A stretch of DNA of 64,000 nt, taken from NCBI RefSeq assembly GCF_002811985.1, contig NZ_NPDU01000021.1:3501-67500 (forward strand), read 5' to 3'. The notes beneath the pieces were generated by a model that saw only the letters and a program-made list of their open reading frames with translations, was not told where the DNA came from and searched no databases. The DNA is from Leptospira adleri (GTDB taxonomy: Bacteria > Spirochaetota > Leptospiria > Leptospirales > Leptospiraceae). The translations under genes were made by a program, and so were the position numbers. This document shows positions 31,830-41,366 of this stretch, piece by piece (position 1 is the first letter of the stretch; each line of letters starts with the position of its first letter).

Positions 31830-33770
31830 ATGAGAGCCATATTAAACTACAAAGTCTACGAGGACGCATTCGTTTCCTCTTTCGAATTTTCGGGAAAGGA
31901 ACTAAAAACGAAGAGCGATTGCGGAAACTTCTCCCTTTCTCTCGGCCATAAAAAAACGGGAAAGAACAACGTTTATAAACCGACTTTAGAATGGATCGGA
32001 GAACAGAGACCCAAAGCGGGAACCGAAATTCTCACGTTGGAAATCGAACTTCCTCCGCATTCTCTCGCTGGTCCGAAAATCTTTCAACACGGATATCAAT
32101 CCTGGAGTCTTACCGGTGTTCACGCCTTGAGTGAACCGGACGAATCACCTCGTCTGGATTTTCTTCAATACACTCAGGAGAATATCTACACAAAACATTC
32201 CGGAGTCGGAGGCGATTGGCAAAGCGAAGGAATGATTCTTCTGATCTCTTCTTCCAATGATCCGCACTACTTCGCCGGAGCGACCGGTCCCGGAGAACAA
32301 GGGGTCAAGTTCCGGGCGATTTCCGCGGAAAGAAAAGAAGAACTCGCAAACGAAAAGAAAAAATCCTGGTACCCTACTTCCGGAGTGTCTCTGATCTACG
32401 ACTTCTATCGTTACGAAGACTTTCGAGGAAACAAACTTTCCCTGACTCCGATCAGCGTCGTTCGTTTTAGCGCGAGCCCGGAAGCCTTTCTCAAAAAGTA
32501 TTTTAGCGAATTAGGAAAAGCTCATAAAGTAAAACTTTCCTCAACTCAGGTTCCAACGGGTTGGTGTTCCTGGTATCACTACTACACCAAAATATCGGAA
32601 AAGATCATCTTGAAGAATCTGGCTCTCGTGAAGGAGAAAAAACTTCCGATCCAATTCTTCCAGATCGACGACGGTTATCAAAAAGAGATCGGTGACTGGC
32701 TTACCACCAACGATAAATTCCCGGGAGGAATGCGCCTTTTAGCGGAAGAGATCCGAAGGGAAAAACTCACTCCCGGTCTTTGGCTCGCGCCGTTCCTCGT
32801 GAGAAAAAAATCGGAATTCTTTCAAAAGTATCCGGAAGCCGTATTGAAAGACCGAGACGGAAAACCGGTTCCCGCTCTTTGGAATCCTCTTTGGGGAATG
32901 GACTACACGTATTGTATCGACGTCACACATCCCACTTCCCGGGACTTTTTGGAAAACGTCTTTCGAACCTTGGTGAAAGAATACGGATATCCCTATCTCA
33001 AACTCGACTTCTTATACGCGGCCTTGCTTCCGGGTTGGACATACGACCGAGGAGTATCGCCTCACAAACGTTATGCGGATACGATTCGGTTCATCCGAAA
33101 AGTCGTGGGAAAGGACGTCTTTCTTTTGGGATGCGGCGCTCCGACCTATCCTTCGATCGGACTTTTCGACGCGATGAGAATCAGCTGCGACGTGGCTCCG
33201 TTTTGGGGAAGGGAAAAAAAACGAATTCTCGCGAACGATAAACACGCGCTCTGTACCGAAAGGGCTTTGATCAACGACATTACCCGCGCTTCCATGCACA
33301 GAAATTTGTGGTACAACGATCCGGATTGTCTTCTTGTAAGAGAAAGTAAAAATCAAATGACTCCGGCTCAGACACAGTTTATGGCGAGCGTGATGGCTGT
33401 CAGCGGAGGAATGATTCTTGTGAGCGACGACCTCGCATTGATCGGAGAGGAAAGACTTTCTCTTTTGAAAAAAACTCTGGAACTCGGCGCGAAGTGCAGA
33501 AGTAAAACTCCGGTTCCGGTCGGAATCGCATCCGGACTCTTTCCTCCGGCGCTTTATAATCCGGCAGGCTTTTTAGGAATATGGAATCCAAGCGACGAGG
33601 AAAACACGATTGAAATCCAAGCGCCCTTCGTTACAAAACAAAAACAGTTCCCGGATTTCTGGACCGGAAAGGTTCCCGAGTCTCTGGAGTTTTCTCCGAA
33701 AACGGGAATTCTAAAATTGAAACTTCCCGCGTTTGGATCCGTGGTTTTACAAACTGGAAAAGTTGTTTGA
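31830..33770 (+). CDS. GH36-family alpha-galactosidase-like glycosidase
   Basis: A 646-residue glycoside hydrolase. An N-terminal beta-sandwich (~1-230, including FQHGYQSWSLTG) is followed by a (beta/alpha)8 barrel that opens with VPTGWCSWYHYYTKI. The nucleophile Asp sits in YLKLDFLYA near residue 392, and the acid/base Asp in MRISCDVAPFW near 453. QFFQIDDGYQ is the typical first conserved acidic pair. A C-terminal beta domain ends the protein. There is no signal peptide, so it is cytoplasmic. The expected reaction is hydrolysis of terminal alpha-galactosides or related sugars. Natural substrate in this organism is unclear. Confidence 0.88.
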   Translation: MRAILNYKVYEDAFVSSFEFSGKELKTKSDCGNFSLSLGHKKTGKNNVYKPTLEWIGEQRPKAGTEILTLEIELPPHSLAGPKIFQHGYQSWSLTGVHALSEPDESPRLDFLQYTQENIYTKHSGVGGDWQSEGMILLISSSNDPHYFAGATGPGEQGVKFRAISAERKEELANEKKKSWYPTSGVSLIYDFYRYEDFRGNKLSLTPISVVRFSASPEAFLKKYFSELGKAHKVKLSSTQVPTGWCSWYHYYTKISEKIILKNLALVKEKKLPIQFFQIDDGYQKEIGDWLTTNDKFPGGMRLLAEEIRREKLTPGLWLAPFLVRKKSEFFQKYPEAVLKDRDGKPVPALWNPLWGMDYTYCIDVTHPTSRDFLENVFRTLVKEYGYPYLKLDFLYAALLPGWTYDRGVSPHKRYADTIRFIRKVVGKDVFLLGCGAPTYPSIGLFDAMRISCDVAPFWGREKKRILANDKHALCTERALINDITRASMHRNLWYNDPDCLLVRESKNQMTPAQTQFMASVMAVSGGMILVSDDLALIGEERLSLLKKTLELGAKCRSKTPVPVGIASGLFPPALYNPAGFLGIWNPSDEENTIEIQAPFVTKQKQFPDFWTGKVPESLEFSPKTGILKLKLPAFGSVVLQTGKVV

Positions 33771-33828
33771 CTGGAATTCGATCCCGGATAAGATTCCAAC
33801 CGAAAAAACAACACGGAGACATCTTCTG

Positions 33829-34314
33829 ATGAAACGCACTCAAAAACAACTGATAGCTTTGGCTTTAGGTCTTTTCATTCTCACTTTCAATCACTGTTTT
33901 ATTTCTGAATCGATCTCTGCCGGAGTGAACTCGCTCAGTAAGTCCTCGGATTCTTTGCAAAGTCTTTCGGGTTCGATCAAAATGATCTCGGGCTCGGTAA
34001 GTTCCATTTTCTCCTCTTCTTCCAGCGACGATGAGAAAAAGGAAAAAGCCTATCTAAAAGACGTTCGCGATCTAACTGCGATGCACGTGGAAAACGGATT
34101 TCAAGAAATCGAATTCAAAAACGATCTTACAACTCTGGCTCTTCAGAACGGACTCACCAACTGGAAGTCGTTGCGCGTAACGTATCTCGGAATCGGAAGC
34201 GGATTGAAAAAAGCGGGAGTGAGCGAAGAAAAATTCCAAACCTTCGTGAAAGGGTTGGGAACGTCCAAACCTGAAATCGTAGAATCCATTCAAAAAGGAT
34301 ATACTCAGTTCTGA
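33829..34314 (+). CDS. Small lipoprotein, function unknown
   Basis: A 161-residue lipoprotein: MKRTQKQLIALALGLFILTF followed by NHC. The start at ATG 33829 has GGAG ten bases upstream. The mature protein has a Ser-rich linker (SSIFSSSSSDDEKK) and a helical domain, NGLTNWKSLRVTYLGIGSGLKKAGVSEEKF. No known family. It lies between the glycosidase gene and a DUF4105-like gene that begins 14 bases after its stop, so the last two are probably cotranscribed. Confidence 0.72.
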   Translation: MKRTQKQLIALALGLFILTFNHCFISESISAGVNSLSKSSDSLQSLSGSIKMISGSVSSIFSSSSSDDEKKEKAYLKDVRDLTAMHVENGFQEIEFKNDLTTLALQNGLTNWKSLRVTYLGIGSGLKKAGVSEEKFQTFVKGLGTSKPEIVESIQKGYTQF

Positions 34315-34328
34315 GATATTCTCTTCTC

Positions 34329-36149
34329 TTGTCGATAGCCCTGCTCTTTCCTGCGGGGCTTCGTTCCACTCCCACAACAGCCGACTTTATCTACGTGGAC
34401 GCGAACACTGGTCAATCCAGCGGAGGACATACCGGAATCCGAGTCGGGAACAAAGTATATCATTATCAGTTTTTTCCCGATGATATCTTTCACCTTGTTA
34501 GAGAATCCTACGACGACTTTGCGTTCAGCTATAACATTCTTTCCAATCGCACGAGCGTTCTTACAAGGCTCGATTGGGATCCGAAGGAAATTTCAATCTT
34601 AGAATCCGGACTCAATCATCTCTATCTCGTTCAATTCAAACATCTGCAGAACTGGGAAGTCCTTAGAAAGGAGGCGAAGTTCTTCGAGGAATTGAATGCT
34701 CCGGAAAAAAAAATCGGACTCAGAGCAACGGCCTACTTCTCCGCAAAACAAAATTCTAAAATTACGAAAGGATTCAAAGAGGAACTGCAACTCAAGCTCG
34801 GGAAACAATTTCTTTCCGATTTGGAGAATCGTTTAAAAGAGGACGTTTTGTCACCGGAAAGCGAACTCGCCAAAACCGGCTTTCCTCCTTTGCCCGAAAA
34901 AATTTCCACAAACCGTTTTCCGTTTTTTACGCAAGGCCCTTACTTAAGAATCCGAGATACGCTCGAAGGAATTTTACTCTGCCAAATTCTTAGGGAAGAA
35001 TGGGGACTCAACGCCGAAATGCTGATATCCGATCGAGTGGAAAACCTTTCCGAAAAAGAAAGAGAACTCTTAGAATCGTTTTTCGAAAAACAAAAAGGAA
35101 CACTTTTGCAGATCCTCGAGGAACGAGATCCCGGCTGGGCATTCAGTGCGTTAGTCGCTCTTGCAAGGATGCAGGCGGTTCGGGAAAGTTTAGAATCCGG
35201 TTTTCCGGTTTTTCTTTCGAGTTTTCCGGAAGATTCGCCTTTGATTCAAAAGGAAGCCGCGATGGATCGGGAGGCGGTTCTCCATATCGGAGGAGAAACT
35301 TCTGCGATCGTATCCTTGGCTCGCAGAAAAATCTCAAACCTCAACTCTATTACGGAAAAGGAATATCAAATCTGGGAGGACGCGACCAACCGAGCCTTCG
35401 AACTCCAAGACGGACTCGCAAAAGCGATTCCCGTGAGAATGTATTCGGGAAAGTTGATTCCGCAGAGGGAAAATTTTTTTCTGATCTCGATGTTTTTACC
35501 CGGGAACGGACGACTCAAGGAATTAGCGGAGATTTCGAAAAACAGAGAAATGGAATATCATTCTCTTTTGAAAAAACTCTATCCGTTTCGTCTTTTTTCC
35601 CGAAACTGCACGACCGAAATCATAAAGAGCGTCCAAGAAACGTTCGACATTCAAGAGCGTTCCTTTCCCGGAAAAAAAATCGATACGACTCTTTCTCCTT
35701 CGATCGCTCCGTTCTATGCTTCTCACAAAATCTCAAAGGAATGGAAGAATTCAGGCGACACGGTATTGCTTTCGTATCGCAGAAAAAAACTCGGCGAAAT
35801 TTTAGAAAAAGAAACCTCTCTTACAACTCAAATACGAGAATCCTTTACGTTCTCTTCTTCCGTTTATAGATCGAATCGGGAAGATCATTTTTTTCCGCTC
35901 TTTACGGACGACGTCTTTTGGAAAAGACCGCTCTACGGAATCGTTAATTTTACTGCGGGCGTGAGCCTTACAGCGACCGGAGTATTCAGCCTTCCTTTCG
36001 ATAAGGGAGAACGTCTTCAAAAAGGATTTCAATCCGCGTTCTTTAGTCTTCCTGAATTAGTTTTTTTTAATATTCGAAAAGGGACTTTTCCGTATGTTCC
36101 AATGAAGGATCTTCCGAAAGAACTTTTTCAATTTCAAGAAGAGGATTGA
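34329..36149 (+). CDS. DUF4105-like exported protein
   Basis: About 606 residues. The N-terminus is a signal-like hydrophobic stretch ending near TPTTADF; no ATG is available, so it starts with TTG 34329 or another non-ATG codon such as CTG 34311, which would add RYSLLL. The region FIYVDANTGQSSGGHTGIRVGNKVYHYQ and the late RLFSRNCTTEIIKSVQ resemble DUF4105/Lnb-type Cys proteins, in which a Cys and a His are functional. If correct it may be an envelope acyltransferase or peptidase-like enzyme. Two hydrophobic segments lie near the C-terminus. The family assignment is moderate. Confidence 0.6.
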   Translation: MSIALLFPAGLRSTPTTADFIYVDANTGQSSGGHTGIRVGNKVYHYQFFPDDIFHLVRESYDDFAFSYNILSNRTSVLTRLDWDPKEISILESGLNHLYLVQFKHLQNWEVLRKEAKFFEELNAPEKKIGLRATAYFSAKQNSKITKGFKEELQLKLGKQFLSDLENRLKEDVLSPESELAKTGFPPLPEKISTNRFPFFTQGPYLRIRDTLEGILLCQILREEWGLNAEMLISDRVENLSEKERELLESFFEKQKGTLLQILEERDPGWAFSALVALARMQAVRESLESGFPVFLSSFPEDSPLIQKEAAMDREAVLHIGGETSAIVSLARRKISNLNSITEKEYQIWEDATNRAFELQDGLAKAIPVRMYSGKLIPQRENFFLISMFLPGNGRLKELAEISKNREMEYHSLLKKLYPFRLFSRNCTTEIIKSVQETFDIQERSFPGKKIDTTLSPSIAPFYASHKISKEWKNSGDTVLLSYRRKKLGEILEKETSLTTQIRESFTFSSSVYRSNREDHFFPLFTDDVFWKRPLYGIVNFTAGVSLTATGVFSLPFDKGERLQKGFQSAFFSLPELVFFNIRKGTFPYVPMKDLPKELFQFQEED

Positions 36150-36548
36150 TCGAGTCGGATCGAAATCAAATCCGCCCGTCGAGGGTATCCATTGGTCGCC
36201 GTAAACCGAAATTTCCATCGAACATTTGGTCCGACAAAGGATAAACTCCCGTAAAAAAGGTTATATCGGACTTCAAGTCTGTTTTGAGAGAAATTCGGCT
36301 AAAACTTAGTTTGTTCCAATTTGGATCCAGGTCTTGTCTCAAAACCTAAGAAGTGTAAGAAAGAATATTGATCTATTAAACTCGAATCTTTCGTGTGAGT
36401 TCCTACAAAACACAGCGTTATCCGGCCTATCGGTCGCCGAAAACTTTGAAACGTACCGAACCATTCTGAAAAAGTATGAGTTCCTACTTTTTTAGTTTTT
36501 GGGAAAAACCCTTAAGCGTGCTTTCTAAATTCGGGAAACCGAAAAGAT
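36150..36548. other. Intergenic region with two GAGTTCC palindromes
   Basis: No gene. It contains TGTGAGTTCCTACA at 36395-36408 and GTATGAGTTCCTAC at 36473-36486; the second is flanked by A5 and T5 runs, giving a terminator-like hairpin. These lie between convergent genes, so they may end both transcripts. Confidence 0.6.
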
Positions 36549-37658
36549 TCAAGGGATTTCCAGCAGGACATACGAGGCGTCGTCCCTGTATTCTCGAGCC
36601 GGAATCGCCGAACGAACATAAGTGTCTAACGCGTTTTTCATTCTTTTGATCGTATCGTCGCCCGATTTGTGGATTTGATTCAACTCTTCGATCAGAGGAT
36701 GATTCAGATTGTTGATGATCCCGTCGGTGAAAAGAAAGATAACGTCTCCGAAATTTACGGAAACCTCGTGACTCGGGAAGTCGACGTCTTCCAGAATTCC
36801 CATCAACTGACCGGACTTTTCTTTCAAAAACGAAAAACCTTCCCTGTGAAAGTGAACCGGAAACGGATGACCTCCCCTCGCATAGACCAACTTTTTTTTC
36901 TCCGGAAAAAGAATCACACAAGCGGCTGTCATACTGTGAGTTCCGATGTTAAGACAGAGTTCCTGGTTCATCTTCCCGAGAAGCTCCGTCGGATTGTCCG
37001 AATTCTTAAATTCCTCCCGAGCCAGGGTCGTCATCAAAAGAGCGATCAAACCCGAAGTGACTCCGTGGTCTTCCACGTCTCCCAGTAAAAACAGGATCGA
37101 TTTTTCCTTTTTAAGAATTACGTTAAAATCGCCGCTCACAAAGGAGACGGGAGTGATATCCGCTTCCACTCGAAACGGAGAAAGATCCGGAATCGAGAAA
37201 ATTTTTCCCTGAACCCTTGAGGCGAGACGAAGATCCCGCATGATCACTTCGTCTCTGAGATCCCGTTCCTTTAGAATAGTATAATAATCGTATGCTCTTT
37301 GAATCGCAACCTGCACTGTCTGAATCGAAAAAGGTTTTAAAAGGAAGTCGCTCGCTTTGTGAGTCAAGGAAGTTACTACGTTGTTGATGTCGCGTTCTCC
37401 GGTCATCATAATGACCTGAGTTTTGGATTCTAAGTTTTTAAAATAAGGAAGTATTTCGAGTCCGCTGCTTCCAGGCATGTGAATATCCAGAAAAACGATC
37501 GGGTTTAATTCCTTTTCGAAATACTGTTTCCCCTGTTCTACGGAATCAAAAAAAACGCTCTGATAACCCAATTTGGTAAGAATTAGTTCCAGCGTCTCGC
37601 CCACGTCTCTGTCGTCGTCGAGAATGATAATTTCCGGTCTTAGGGAAAACTCTGCCAT
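36549..37658 (-). CDS. Response regulator with PP2C-type phosphatase output (RsbU-like)
   Basis: A 369-residue two-domain protein. The receiver domain is at ~8-125 (IIILDDDRDVGETL, phospho-acceptor in VFLDIHMPG near 57, MTGERD, LLKPFS). The PP2C/SpoIIE phosphatase domain spans ~165-365 (GDVEDHGVTSGLIALLM, YARGGHPFPVHF, VIFLFTDGIINN). Phosphorylation probably switches a Ser/Thr phosphatase acting on an anti-sigma-antagonist or similar partner; the partner is not in the window. It starts one base after the gene upstream, which is probably functionally linked. Confidence 0.9.
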   Translation of the reverse strand: MAEFSLRPEIIILDDDRDVGETLELILTKLGYQSVFFDSVEQGKQYFEKELNPIVFLDIHMPGSSGLEILPYFKNLESKTQVIMMTGERDINNVVTSLTHKASDFLLKPFSIQTVQVAIQRAYDYYTILKERDLRDEVIMRDLRLASRVQGKIFSIPDLSPFRVEADITPVSFVSGDFNVILKKEKSILFLLGDVEDHGVTSGLIALLMTTLAREEFKNSDNPTELLGKMNQELCLNIGTHSMTAACVILFPEKKKLVYARGGHPFPVHFHREGFSFLKEKSGQLMGILEDVDFPSHEVSVNFGDVIFLFTDGIINNLNHPLIEELNQIHKSGDDTIKRMKNALDTYVRSAIPAREYRDDASYVLLEIP

Positions 37659-37659
37659 A

Positions 37660-38475
37660 TTAGACTTTCCTTATATAATGAGTACCTGAAACGATCTTTT
37701 TCACTTTTTTATAATATTCTTCGTCAAAAAGCGCCGATTCGAGATAGCTGCTGATACAGGATACCATCTCTCCGTATTTCCAGACGTAGACGTCTCCAGA
37801 CGCGGAATCGCAGATTTTCTCGCCGTGAATTTCATTGCTGAGTTCCCTCAGATTGGTTCTGCTAAAGGATTGAAGAATCGCTCGAAACTTTCCCTCTTTT
37901 TCAGGATCGACGAATTGAAACGATTTATGAAAAAGAACCGCATCGTGAAAGTATTCCGGAATATTAAAAGCTCCGTATGCGCCCATTTTGGTCGCAAGAA
38001 TTCGGATAAAACTTGTGATCTCATTCATCACGCTTAAACCCGGAAATTCTTGACCTTGATGGAGTTTCTTTTTGACTATCATCGTTTTCGCTTTTAGATT
38101 CTGAGTCAGGAGCCAGTCAATATAAACGAGCTTGTAGGATTGATCCAGCTTTTTAAACTGAAAGTCTGAAAATTTTAAACGCATGTGAACCAGAATCCCG
38201 CCGGAAGGATCCTTGATATAAATTCGATTGTCCATTTCGGAAATTCCGTCTAAGGAAATCTGAAAATCGGAATATCCCCTTGCCTGAAGAATCCGAAACA
38301 TCCCGGCTTCTTCCATCATCACTCTTACTTCGTCTATCGTGAAACGATTGAATAGAGTGTTTTCTATTCCGAGAGAAGTCTGAAATTCGCGGGAGATGTC
38401 GATCATCCCGAGTTCTTGACCGTCCAAAAAACCGGGATTGCCCTTATTCTTATCCGAATCCGAGAAGATTCCCAT
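37660..38475 (-). CDS. Unknown protein linked to a response regulator
   Basis: A 271-residue soluble protein from ATG 38475 (MGIFSDSDKNKG); a TTG at 38493 inside the upstream gene would add six residues. It has no recognised domain, but segments such as IDEVRVMMEEAGMFRILQARGYSDFQISLDG and RIYIKDPSGGILVHMRLKFSDFQF look like an alpha/beta signalling or ligand domain. It sits between an HDAC-like gene (stop four bases upstream) and the PP2C response regulator (one base downstream). Confidence 0.65.
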   Translation of the reverse strand: MGIFSDSDKNKGNPGFLDGQELGMIDISREFQTSLGIENTLFNRFTIDEVRVMMEEAGMFRILQARGYSDFQISLDGISEMDNRIYIKDPSGGILVHMRLKFSDFQFKKLDQSYKLVYIDWLLTQNLKAKTMIVKKKLHQGQEFPGLSVMNEITSFIRILATKMGAYGAFNIPEYFHDAVLFHKSFQFVDPEKEGKFRAILQSFSRTNLRELSNEIHGEKICDSASGDVYVWKYGEMVSCISSYLESALFDEEYYKKVKKIVSGTHYIRKV

Positions 38476-38479
38476 AACT

Positions 38480-39385
38480 TCAATCGGCCGCAAATACCTT
38501 GATCGTATTGTAGTGAATCGTCACCGTATCGTGAAAGTCCTTAGCGTATCCTCCCGCGGGAAGAATCACGACGGGAGCGTCGACTCGAATTGCAAAGTCC
38601 CTGACGATCTTATCCCTCTTTCTCAATCCTTGAAAGGTGAGTTTCAGATCTCCTAAAGAATCTCCTTCGAAAGGATCGGCTCCGGCGATATAAAAGATAA
38701 GATCCGGTTGAAAGGAAGATTGAATTTGATCCAGGGATTCTTCCAAAAGAGCGTGATACTTTTTATCATCCGTGCCTTCGTCGAGGGCGATGTCCATCCC
38801 CGATTTTTCCTTTTTGGGATAAAGATTTTCCTGGTGCATGGAAAACGTAAACACGTTGGGCTCGTTCTGAAATACGATGGAATTTCCGTTTCCCTGATGA
38901 AGATCCAAATCGATGAACAACACTTTTTTACCCGGATTCTCTTTCAGAAATAATTTTCCCGCAATCGCCGCGTCGTTGAGATAACAAAACCCTTCGGCGC
39001 GATCCGGCATACTGTGATGAAATCCGCCGCCGATATGATAGACAAATCTATACTTTCGAGTGAGTTCAGCGGCGAGAATCGTTCCGCCGACTGCGAGCAC
39101 AAAACTTTCGACAATTTGTTTTGTAAGAGGAAGCTCGGAATATTGGGTTCTTTCCGTGAGTTTGAGAGAAAAAAAATCTTTTAAGAATTCTTTTGTGTGG
39201 ACCAGGGCCAATTCTTTTTCTTTGGCCGGATCCGGTTTGTGAACATAAAGATTCGCAAGTTTAGGATCTTGTTTTACGAGATTATAAACCATCTGGTACT
39301 TCCTTGCCGGAAATACGTGGGGACCCAGATCCATATTATAATCCGGATGATACACTAATCCAATTCGTTCTAACTGCTTCTCCAA
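38480..39385 (-). CDS. Histone deacetylase family (AcuC-like) protein
   Basis: A 301-residue arginase/deacetylase-fold enzyme. The zinc ligands are visible: Asp and His in FIDLDLHQGNG and the Asp of IAGADPFEGD. The catalytic His pair is in GGGFHHSMPDRAEGFCYLNDAAI, and GGYAKDF near the end corresponds to the GGY Tyr loop. It probably removes acyl groups from lysines or small polyamines; the substrate is unknown. The start is TTG 39385, since an in-frame stop lies just upstream and no ATG fits. Confidence 0.88.
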   Translation of the reverse strand: MEKQLERIGLVYHPDYNMDLGPHVFPARKYQMVYNLVKQDPKLANLYVHKPDPAKEKELALVHTKEFLKDFFSLKLTERTQYSELPLTKQIVESFVLAVGGTILAAELTRKYRFVYHIGGGFHHSMPDRAEGFCYLNDAAIAGKLFLKENPGKKVLFIDLDLHQGNGNSIVFQNEPNVFTFSMHQENLYPKKEKSGMDIALDEGTDDKKYHALLEESLDQIQSSFQPDLIFYIAGADPFEGDSLGDLKLTFQGLRKRDKIVRDFAIRVDAPVVILPAGGYAKDFHDTVTIHYNTIKVFAAD

Positions 39386-39488
39386 GGAGAGGACGCCTAT
39401 TTTTGGTTCATTCTAATTTCCTCTTTCCGTTCGTAAAGAGGAAATATTCGCTGGAACAACGGAAGGCATTTCTTTAAAATTGCCGTTC

Positions 39489-40916
39489 ATGAAAACCCTA
39501 AACGGGAAAAAAACCAAAATCGTTTGCACAATCGGCCCCGCTTCCTCTTCGGAAGAGTCTATTTTTTCCATTCTCAAAGCCGGAATGGACATTGCACGGA
39601 TGAATTTTTCACACGGAACTCACGATTCCCACAAAAGAGTTTACGAGACTCTTCGAAAATGTGAGCAAATCTCCGGTTTTCCTCTCGGTATCATGGCGGA
39701 TCTGCAAGGTCCGAAAATAAGAACCGGGAAATTAAAGTTAAACTCCATTCTACTCCATAAGGACCAGGAAATCAAAATCGTTCCGGACGCGGAACTTCCC
39801 GGCGACGAGGGAACGATCGGCTGCACTTATCCGAATCTGATTCAAGACATCAAAGAAGGCGATAAGATTCTCATAGACGACGGGAAGCTCGTTCTCAAAG
39901 TCATTTCCAAAACTTCCGATTCTGCGATGTTAAAAGTCGTCGTGGGAGGAATTCTCTGGAGCAACAAAGGGATCAATCTTCCGGGAACTCCGATCTCCGC
40001 GCCTGCCTTATCGGAGAAGGATATAGAAGATCTGAAGTTCGCGCTTTCCTTGGGAGTCGACTACGTTGCTCTTAGCTTCGTGAGAACCGGCGCCGATCTG
40101 GAACTGGCAAGATCTCTTTTGCAGGGAACATATACGGGACTGATCGCGAAGATAGAAAGACCCGAAGCGATCGGAAACATCGACGAGATCATCGAACGCG
40201 CCGACGGAATCATGATCGCGAGAGGTGATCTCGGAGTCGAAATCGAAACGGAGAAGGTTCCGATTCTTCAAAAAGAATTGATCTACAAACTCAACCAGGC
40301 CGGAAAACCTGTGATCACAGCGACTCAGATGTTGGAATCGATGATCGAAAATCCGAGACCGACTCGCGCCGAAGCAAGCGACGTAGCAAACGCGGTGATG
40401 GACGGAACGGACGCAGTGATGTTATCCGCGGAATCCGCGAGCGGACACTATCCCGTTGAATCGGTGGAGATTATGTCGAAGATCATACAGGAAACGGAAA
40501 CCATCGATCATATCTATGAGATTCATTGGAACATCAAGAAGACGTTTTTGGAATCGGAAAGAACCGCGCTCGGAAACGCCGCGAGAGAAATCGCGCACGG
40601 AATTCACGCAAAAGCGATCGTGAACTTTACGAGAAGCGGTTATTCCGCTCTGATCACTTCCGAGATGAGACCGAAAGTTCCGATCTACTCCTTTACTCCG
40701 TTCGCAACGACCGCAAGAAAGATGAAACTCTACAGAGGAGTGATTCCGTTCGTGATGCCGTTTTTCACGAGGCTCGAAGATATGATCGCCTATATGAATC
40801 AAAAACTCAAAGAAGATGAGTTTCTTTTTCCGGGAGACAAGGTCGTAATTCTTTCCGGCGCTCCGGGCACGAGCGTACGAAGCGTGGATTTTTTACAGAT
40901 CTATAAGATTCATTGA
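39489..40916 (+). CDS. pyk: Pyruvate kinase
   Basis: Catalyses the last step of glycolysis, phosphoenolpyruvate plus ADP to pyruvate plus ATP. About 475 residues. Signature segments: IVCTIGPASS, ARMNFSHGTHD, the Lys-Glu of IAKIERPEAIGNIDEI, the metal site IMIARGDLGVEI and the ATQMLESMIENPRPTRAEASDVANAV motif. The C-terminal regulatory domain is present. The start is ATG 39489; a TTG at 39480 is possible. Leptospira gets carbon mainly from fatty acids, so the enzyme's role may be minor or anaplerotic. It is a single-gene unit. Confidence 0.96.
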   Translation: MKTLNGKKTKIVCTIGPASSSEESIFSILKAGMDIARMNFSHGTHDSHKRVYETLRKCEQISGFPLGIMADLQGPKIRTGKLKLNSILLHKDQEIKIVPDAELPGDEGTIGCTYPNLIQDIKEGDKILIDDGKLVLKVISKTSDSAMLKVVVGGILWSNKGINLPGTPISAPALSEKDIEDLKFALSLGVDYVALSFVRTGADLELARSLLQGTYTGLIAKIERPEAIGNIDEIIERADGIMIARGDLGVEIETEKVPILQKELIYKLNQAGKPVITATQMLESMIENPRPTRAEASDVANAVMDGTDAVMLSAESASGHYPVESVEIMSKIIQETETIDHIYEIHWNIKKTFLESERTALGNAAREIAHGIHAKAIVNFTRSGYSALITSEMRPKVPIYSFTPFATTARKMKLYRGVIPFVMPFFTRLEDMIAYMNQKLKEDEFLFPGDKVVILSGAPGTSVRSVDFLQIYKIH

Positions 40917-41366
40917 TCCGGAAGAATCCGCGGGTTCAATCTTTGCGCCGAAGATCGAGAGGTTAATTTTGTGATTTCGAAATTCTCTCCAATAGGCAAG
41001 CGTTCCATTTCGTCTAACGTTCCTTTTGTAAGAATCCGGTAAAGACGGAATTTTCCGTAATCTATCGCAAACGGACTTTAGGTCCGTTTGCAATTCTTTT
41101 TTTAAATTCTAATTTGTGGGAATTCCTACAATTCCGTTTTATTTTCCAATTTAGCTCATCAAAATCAAAGTCTTTAGGGAGCTAAGAATCCCTCGAAAAA
41201 CCGACGGGCATGTTTAGAACCCGAAAATTCTTCAAAAAGCGGGAGTTCCCGCAAATCACGGCCCATTGCGGCTTTTTTTGGAGGTTTTGAACCGTTTTGT
41301 GAGATTCTAAAAAGTATGAGTTCCTACTTTTTTTAAATCCTAGGACAAAGCTCTAAATCATTTCTT
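40917..41366. other. Intergenic region with three GAGTTCC/GGGAATTCC palindromes
   Basis: Gene-free between convergent pyk and the S26-like gene. Palindromes: TTGTGGGAATTCCTACAA at 41114-41131, GCGGGAGTTCCCGC at 41239-41252 and GTATGAGTTCCTAC at 41313-41326 with A and T runs outside. They belong to the dispersed family; the last is a plausible terminator. Confidence 0.6.
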
